From DAOUMU01 sp034409055 (GTDB taxonomy: Bacteria; Chloroflexota; Anaerolineae; 4572-78; J111), in contig DAOUMU010000387.1 in NCBI GenBank assembly GCA_034409055.1, positions 1 to 28,046 on the forward strand: a stretch of 28,046 bases of DNA, written 5' to 3'. The notes beneath the pieces are model-generated. The model worked only from the letters and a program-made list of their open reading frames with translations, did no database searches and was not told the origin of the DNA. How positions within the stretch are numbered: the stretch's first letter is position 1; the number at the start of each line of letters is the position of its first letter. Below are positions 23,404 through 28,046 of the stretch, piece by piece. Both the position numbers and the translations under genes were made by a program.

Positions 23404-26021
23404 ATCGTCAAGCCAATCCCCTAACAACAGCTAAAATAGTTTGGCCAGCTTTCACCGCTGTCATTCTCATCGCTTTCTTCTTCCGCTTCTACCGCCTGGG
23501 TGACCACCCATTGGGTATTTTCTTCGATCCGGCGATCAACGGTTTGGATGCTATCCGCCTGATGCAGCGCGGCGGTCCGGTTATTTTCTTCCCCACCAAC
23601 GGCGGCCGCGAGGCCCTCTTTATGTACTTGCTCATCCCCTTCATCTGGCTGTTCGACACCACCCCCCTCAGCATCCGCGCCCTAACCGCCACCATCAGCC
23701 TGCTCAATGTCGCGCTCCTCTTCGCCTTTCTGTACCGGCTCCCTCTGCGCAACGCCACACGCCTCACGCCACACGCAACACGTAACACGCAACACATAAC
23801 ACTCAAACCCTGGCTGGCAATACTGGGCAGCCTGGCCTTAGCCGTATCCTACTGGCACATTGCCATTAGCCGCCTGGGCCAGCGGCCTATTCTGGTGCCG
23901 ATGCTGTCCGTACCCTTGTTTTGGTTTTTTCTCAAGGGCTGGGCGACCGGCCAAAAGCGCTGGTTTATTCTGGCCGGGCTTTTTATGGGGCTGGAGGGTT
24001 ATACTTACTCTGCGGCGCGGTTGCTCCCCTTGATTTTGATATTGGCTTTGCTGCCAGAATTCCTCCCCCGCCTTAAAAAAGGGGAACTGAAATCCCAACT
24101 TATTAATCTACTAATCTTTATCTTAACTGCCCTGGTCATCTACCTGCCGATGGCCTGGTACCTGGTGCGTCATCCCGGCCAATTCACCGCCCGCAGCTTT
24201 TCGGTGATGGTCTGGAACTTTCTCGACACTCCGGCCGATATTGTGACCGAAATAGGCCGGAACACGCTACGAGTAGCCGGCTTCTTCTGTTGTACTGGCA
24301 GCCCCAATCCTATTTTCGGCCTACCGGACTACCCGGGGCTGTCCCTCCTCCTGACTCCTTGTTTACTTATTGGCTTATTCGGGGCACTTAAGAATTGGCG
24401 TCACCTGTTCGACCGTCTGGTGGCCCTGTGGTGGCTCATTGGCCTCATTCCCTCTATCATCGCCATTGAAGCCCCCCACCTGCTGCGCATGATCGTCGCC
24501 GTCGTCCCCACCGCCATCCTCATCGCCCTCGGCCCCATCTATCTGACCAACTGGCTCATCTCACGCCACACGCTGCCAGAGGCACACCGCCATAGGCAGG
24601 CAAGCACGCGACACGCGACACGCGACACGCAACACGCAACACGCAACACGCAGCACGCCTGGCCCCTCTGGCTATCCCTCCTCCTTATCCTCATCCCTAC
24701 CCCCGGTATCTTCCGCGCCTATTTCATCGACTGGACCGACCTGCAAACCACGCGCGGCATCTACGACTACGGGGCCATAGCCATTCGGGACAAAATTCTT
24801 CAGCATACCGATCAGGATGTTCCTATCTATTTACCCCTGGACCGCTTCAACGACTCGACCCTCCTCTTCTACCTGAGCGGCTCCTTCCAGCGCCAGGCGA
24901 TGCTTTCCAGCCCGCCAGCCAACAAGGCCCTGGTCATTTCTCCAGAGAAAAACAAAGACGATCCGACCTGGGTGCGCCTACAGCACCACACGGCCACTGT
25001 GCTCCCCCCCCTGACCCCGGCCGGGCAACAACTCATTCAAGCTGCCTGGACCAGTGATGCCACTGACTCTATTCGCACCGCCGACGGTGAAGTCGTAGCC
25101 CACCTGGTCCAACTGCCTACCGACCTGACCTCTTTTCTCCAACAGCCCACGACACCCCTGACCGCCTCCTTTGGTCCGGCCCGTTTGACCGGGACTAATT
25201 ACGCCTGGGTGATTGAGCCCACCACCGGTGAAATACCCGTCACCCTGTACTGGCAAGCTACCGGGCAAATGAGTGATGAATATGAAGTCCTGCTGCATCT
25301 GGTCGATGACCAACACCGGGTATGGGGCAATGGCGACGGTCGCCCCAACGATTGGGCCTACCCGACGACATTTTGGCGGCCCGGTCTGGACGACATCGCC
25401 GCTCAGTACAAGGTCGTCATCGAAGCAGAAACTCTACCACCGGGTCGCTATTGGCTGGCTCTGTCGCTCTTTCACCCGGCCACCGGCCAACGTCTGGCCC
25501 TGACTGCCGGGGCCAGTGACTCGCCCGATACGTTTTTCATCGGCCCTCTGAAAGTACCGCTACCCCCGTCCCCCCCATCGTTGACAGGAAATGACAGGGA
25601 TGAGCCCCTGGCCACTTTTGGCAATCTGGCTAAACTAGCCGGTTTTGCCGTGGATCAGTCCACCGTTGCCGCCGGAGAACCGGTACACTTGACCCTGGTG
25701 TGGGAGGCTTTGACCAGGCCAGAGATTGACTACACCGTCTTTGTCCATCTCCTCGACCCTAACGACAACATGGTGGCCGGTCAGGATACCCAACCGGTTC
25801 ATGGTGGCTATCCCACCACCATTTGGAGTGCCGAAGAGCGCATCCTCGACAATCACAGCTTGCCCATCCCCAATGCTTTGTCGCCCGGCCAATATCGGCT
25901 GGCCATTGGCCTGTATCACCAAGCCACCGGCCAACGATTGCTCCTCTATTTTCCGAATGGCGATGAAGACCCACAAGGACGCTTGATCTTGCCCCAACCC
26001 ATAACGGTCACAAGCAATTAA
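23400..26021 (+). CDS. GT39-like membrane glycosyltransferase with two C-terminal sandwich domains
   Basis: An 873-residue GT-C protein. The GTG start overlaps the YfhO stop (GTGA), indicating translational coupling. After helix 1 the loop reads PLGIFFDPAINGLDAIRLM and then GREALF. This matches the family pattern in which DEA...GLDA usually occurs; here Asp43 is kept but the next residue is Pro44 instead of Glu. Helices continue to about residue 450. Two extracytoplasmic sandwich domains follow (about 585-720 and 735-873), the last matching the tails of the other two GT39-like proteins. In-frame repeats encode RNATRLTPHATRNTQ-like sequence at about 117-135 and RHATRDTQHATRNTQHA at about 399-419, both in loops between helices. 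It is the last gene of the operon; its stop codon lies inside foldback element copy 2. Confidence 0.83.
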   Translation: MNRQANPLTTAKIVWPAFTAVILIAFFFRFYRLGDHPLGIFFDPAINGLDAIRLMQRGGPVIFFPTNGGREALFMYLLIPFIWLFDTTPLSIRALTATISLLNVALLFAFLYRLPLRNATRLTPHATRNTQHITLKPWLAILGSLALAVSYWHIAISRLGQRPILVPMLSVPLFWFFLKGWATGQKRWFILAGLFMGLEGYTYSAARLLPLILILALLPEFLPRLKKGELKSQLINLLIFILTALVIYLPMAWYLVRHPGQFTARSFSVMVWNFLDTPADIVTEIGRNTLRVAGFFCCTGSPNPIFGLPDYPGLSLLLTPCLLIGLFGALKNWRHLFDRLVALWWLIGLIPSIIAIEAPHLLRMIVAVVPTAILIALGPIYLTNWLISRHTLPEAHRHRQASTRHATRDTQHATRNTQHAWPLWLSLLLILIPTPGIFRAYFIDWTDLQTTRGIYDYGAIAIRDKILQHTDQDVPIYLPLDRFNDSTLLFYLSGSFQRQAMLSSPPANKALVISPEKNKDDPTWVRLQHHTATVLPPLTPAGQQLIQAAWTSDATDSIRTADGEVVAHLVQLPTDLTSFLQQPTTPLTASFGPARLTGTNYAWVIEPTTGEIPVTLYWQATGQMSDEYEVLLHLVDDQHRVWGNGDGRPNDWAYPTTFWRPGLDDIAAQYKVVIEAETLPPGRYWLALSLFHPATGQRLALTAGASDSPDTFFIGPLKVPLPPSPPSLTGNDRDEPLATFGNLAKLAGFAVDQSTVAAGEPVHLTLVWEALTRPEIDYTVFVHLLDPNDNMVAGQDTQPVHGGYPTTIWSAEERILDNHSLPIPNALSPGQYRLAIGLYHQATGQRLLLYFPNGDEDPQGRLILPQPITVTSN
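23750..23803 (+). repeat. In-frame heptamer block in last GT39-like gene, first
   Basis: Degenerate ACGCAAC-type heptamers (CGCCACACGC, CACGCAACACG) encode an Arg/Thr/His-rich loop between two predicted helices. It is a shorter relative of the blocks in the upstream genes. Confidence 0.65.
24563..24657 (+). repeat. Seven-unit heptamer array in last GT39-like gene
   Basis: An uninterrupted array at 24606-24654: three ACGCGAC, three ACGCAAC and one ACGCAGC, preceded by related degenerate sequence. Because the unit is 7 bp, gain or loss of one or two units shifts the reading frame. The array encodes the loop RHATRDTQHATRNTQHA. Confidence 0.85.
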
Positions 26022-26111
26022 TGAAGATGAAAAAATTGATTGGGGTAGGCCGGGTATCTCCATGCCCGGTCATCTATTGCCCGATTACTTTCTTAAGTTC
26101 CATGAATTGCT
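26013..26111. repeat. Foldback (REP/MITE-like) element, copy 2
   Basis: A 99-bp near-palindrome in the same orientation as copy 1 (14432-14540). The core GGCCGGGTAT-CTCC-ATGCCCGGTC keeps pairing through two G-U wobbles. The outer arms AGCAATTAATG and CATGAATTGCT pair with each other but differ from the outer arms of copy 1. It overlaps the last codons and stop of the glycosyltransferase operon, so the transcript would end in a long stem. It may serve as terminator or mRNA stabiliser. Confidence 0.78.
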
Positions 26112-26345
26112 GGGCAATAAAAAATACACTTGACCATAACTAAAAGTCAGGATATACTATCAACAGTAGTACTGGCTTGAAACAAGTTCTTTCGTTAGGA
26201 AGGCATTGCGTGCATTTTCGACGCTGGCCTGTTCCCTGTGGTGAATAGATAATGCCTTTTAGTGTATTACTGCGCAACTACCATTCCGATAACTATCTTC
26301 GTTTACCCGGACACCTCTCAGAGAGATAAGACAAAGGAACCGATT
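26022..26345. other. Intergenic region before the ParA pair
   Basis: Most of foldback element copy 2, then a promoter (26130-26158), then about 185 bases of leader with no open frame I trust. An 11-bp palindrome CTCTCAGAGAG (26315-26325) lies just before the ribosome site of the first ParA gene and could be an operator. No tRNA or known riboswitch is recognisable. Confidence 0.55.
26130..26158 (+). promoter_or_regulatory. Candidate sigma70-type promoter for the ParA pair
   Basis: TTGACC (26130-26135) and TATACT (26153-26158), spacer 17 bases: 5/6 matches in each hexamer. The predicted leader is about 180 bases, longer than usual, which leaves room for regulation. Confidence 0.6.
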
Positions 26346-27107
26346 ATGCGCAAGATCGCCATCGTAGGCTTCAAGGGGGGAATCGGCAAGACAACCACTT
26401 GTGTCAACCTGGGAGCAGCCCTGGCTCTGCGAGGGCATCGAGTGCTGCTGATAGACACCGATACTCAAGCCAACCTGGCCATAGCCCTGGGCATCAACAA
26501 TTACAACAAATCACTGGCCGATGTATTAACCCGCAAGGTCAAAGCCGAGGAATGTATCATCCCGGCTAGAAAGAAGCTGGACCTGTTACCCAGTGACATT
26601 ACCCTTTACAAAGCTCAACAACGTATGGTCCTGGAGATGGCCCGTGAGGAGATCTTTGACGAGTTATTCACTGGCCTAACCGGTTACGAATACCAACTCC
26701 TTGACTGTGCACCGTCGGTGACCTTGCTGACGGTCAACGCCCTGGCCTACGTGGATGAAGTTTTTATCCCCGTCTCAATGGAGATGCTGGCCCTGTCCAG
26801 CGTTGAGCAATTCATAGATTACCTAAAAAACATTCATCGTATCTTGGGTAAGGGAGCTGCCCTGCGCCTGATTATTCCTACGATGTATGACCCTCGCCGC
26901 AAGGTGAGTGCGCAAGTACTACAACTTCTCAGAAAGCTCGGCCCAAGAGTGACAGAGCCTATCTGGGTTGACACCAAGCTATCAGAAGCTCCTGGTGAGG
27001 GCAAAACTATTTTTGAGTATGCATCTCGCAGTCGTGGGGCGGCAGACTACGCCCGGCTGACCGAATTGGTAGCGAATATGCCGCCAGTATCGGAAAATAC
27101 GCATTAA
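26346..27107 (+). CDS. ParA/Soj-type ATPase (first of tandem pair)
   Basis: A 253-residue deviant-Walker ATPase of the ParA/MinD group, which forms dimers on DNA or membrane and positions plasmids, chromosomes or large complexes. The deviant Walker A KGGIGKTT is at 10-17 with signature Lys10, DTDTQ at 37-41 and Walker B LLDCAPS at 118-124. No N-terminal helix-turn-helix is present, so it resembles the short Soj type rather than plasmid ParA with DNA-binding autoregulation. The open frame extends 28 codons upstream, but AAAGGA before the ATG at 26346 and the family N-terminus set the start. It is followed after 22 bases by a second ParA. It is only distantly similar to that neighbour, so it is not a recent duplication. 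Cargo unknown. Confidence 0.9.
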   Translation: MRKIAIVGFKGGIGKTTTCVNLGAALALRGHRVLLIDTDTQANLAIALGINNYNKSLADVLTRKVKAEECIIPARKKLDLLPSDITLYKAQQRMVLEMAREEIFDELFTGLTGYEYQLLDCAPSVTLLTVNALAYVDEVFIPVSMEMLALSSVEQFIDYLKNIHRILGKGAALRLIIPTMYDPRRKVSAQVLQLLRKLGPRVTEPIWVDTKLSEAPGEGKTIFEYASRSRGAADYARLTELVANMPPVSENTH

Positions 27108-27129
27108 ACCCAAAAACGAGGAAAGATAG

Positions 27130-27915
27130 ATGACAAGAACAATTGCCATTGCTAACCAAAAAGGCGGGGTGGGCAAGACAACCACCGTGATTAACCTGGG
27201 GGTAACCCTGGCCCAGATGGAGAAAAAAGTCCTGGCGGTAGACATAGACCCTCAGGGTACCCTATCAGCCGGACTGGGGGTAGATGCTGATGGGCTAGAG
27301 CAAACTATCTACACTGCTCTCATAAATCCCGACATACCGGTCAACCGCATCATCCGCCCCGTGAAGGCATATCTGGATCTACTGCCGGCCAACAACGATT
27401 TGGCAGCGGCCGAAATAGAACTGATTCCTGAACTTCGACGCGAGTTGATCCTGCGCCGTATCCTGGAACCCTTAGACTCCTGGTACGACTTCATTCTGAT
27501 TGATTGTCCACCCAATCTGAACCTAATGACGGTGAATGCCCTCTGCGCCAGCCAGGGGGTCATCATCCCCTTACAGTGCGAGTATTTTGCCATGCGCGTT
27601 CTGCGGGTACTGCTCGACAGTATTAGTAGGACCAAAACCCGCCTGAACCCTGAGCTGGAACTGATCGGCATCCTGGCCACGATGTACTCGACCGGTACCA
27701 TTCACGCTCGGGAAGTACTGGAGGAACTTCGTTCTGTCTTTCAGGACAAAGTATTCGACGTGGTCATTTACAAGAGTATCCGCTTTGCCGAGGCATCGGT
27801 CGCCAATCAGGCTATCGTTGAATACGCCAACAAACACAAAGGCTCCCAAGCTTACCGAAAACTGGCAAAAATATTGGTTGATCAAGGGTCAACTGACCAG
27901 GCCAGTATTGATTAA
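27130..27915 (+). CDS. ParA/Soj-type ATPase (second of tandem pair)
   Basis: A 261-residue ParA-family ATPase with deviant Walker A KGGVGKTT (11-18), VDIDPQG (37-43) and LIDCPPN (123-129, Asp125). This is the classical Soj/ParA pattern, including the C-terminal YKSIRFAEASVANQ and GSQAYRKLAK region. GAGGAAAG precedes the ATG by a few bases. It is probably co-transcribed with the preceding ParA. No ParB and no clear parS site lie in the window; a partner could follow beyond 28046. Whether it serves chromosome partitioning or a mobile or surface complex cannot be told from sequence. Confidence 0.92.
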   Translation: MTRTIAIANQKGGVGKTTTVINLGVTLAQMEKKVLAVDIDPQGTLSAGLGVDADGLEQTIYTALINPDIPVNRIIRPVKAYLDLLPANNDLAAAEIELIPELRRELILRRILEPLDSWYDFILIDCPPNLNLMTVNALCASQGVIIPLQCEYFAMRVLRVLLDSISRTKTRLNPELELIGILATMYSTGTIHAREVLEELRSVFQDKVFDVVIYKSIRFAEASVANQAIVEYANKHKGSQAYRKLAKILVDQGSTDQASID

Positions 27916-27951
27916 CCAGCCAAGCAACAAAAAAACGTAACTACCTACCAT

Positions 27952-28026
27952 GTCATTCTGAACAGGTGAAGAATCCCCAAGGTTTTGGTAAATACCCGAG
28001 GGGCACAGGTACCCAAGGGGCACAGG
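27952..28026. repeat. Short repeats after the ParA pair
   Basis: TGTCATTCTGAACAGGTGAAGAATC begins near 27952; similar TCATTCTGA...GAAGAATC words are common dispersed repeats in many environmental bacterial genomes. A 17-bp unit TACCCGAGGGGCACAGG follows, repeated in tandem at 27993-28009 and 28010-28026 with one mismatch. It shares GGGCACAGG with the repeat blocks in the YfhO and first GT39 genes. Confidence 0.55.
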
Positions 28027-28046
28027 GTAGACCTCTTTTGGGCCAA

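Overview
The window looks like chromosome from a Chloroflexota bacterium, probably of the Anaerolineae/Caldilineae type. This is an inference from gene content (large GT-C membrane glycosyltransferases with Ig-like tails, proline/threonine-linked lipoproteins, long FtsX-type permeases), moderately high GC and many short intergenic repeats. No rRNA or tRNA gene is present to settle the taxonomy. I see no CRISPR array, no transposase and no phage gene.

Layout. (1) 1-2147: a short inverted repeat, then a minus-strand hydantoinase/oxoprolinase-family ATPase. (2) 2148-5252: divergent promoters and a 982-residue FtsX/MacB-type ABC permease without an adjacent ATPase. (3) 5253-5500: a convergent intergenic region full of small repeats and hairpins. 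(4) 5501-14136, minus strand: lon with its own promoter, preceded by a tightly spaced run (transcription order: Ig/SH3 lipoprotein, Ig/beta-propeller lipoprotein, metG, folC; gaps of 24, 30 and 16 bases). (5) 14137-14636: a divergent intergenic region holding a 109-bp foldback element and a strong sigma70-like promoter. (6) 14637-26021, plus strand: one apparent operon of a pentapeptide-repeat protein, two GT39-like membrane glycosyltransferases, a YfhO-family membrane protein and a further GT39-like protein, with gaps of at most 12 bases or overlaps. (7) 26013-26111: a second copy of the foldback element, lying over the operon's last stop codon. (8) 26130-27915: a promoter and two tandem ParA/Soj-type ATPases. 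(9) 27916-28046: more short repeats.

The glycosyltransferase operon is the most distinctive part. Its polyprenyl-sugar-dependent enzymes probably build a surface glycan or glycosylate exported proteins. Three of its genes carry in-frame blocks of short tandem repeats, most with a 7-bp unit (ACGCAAC, ACGTTTY, CGCTTCC, GGCGAAT, CCCTTCA) and others with a 15-bp unit encoding VAGGR-like pentapeptides. The blocks sit in loops between predicted membrane helices. One 25-bp piece occurs exactly, in inverted orientation, in an intergenic region 11 kb away, so these are dispersed genomic repeats that have entered coding sequence. The operon is also bracketed by two direct copies of the foldback element. 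Together this suggests a repeat-driven, possibly phase-variable surface glycosylation locus. Variability and mobility are inferences; the repeats and their positions are read directly.
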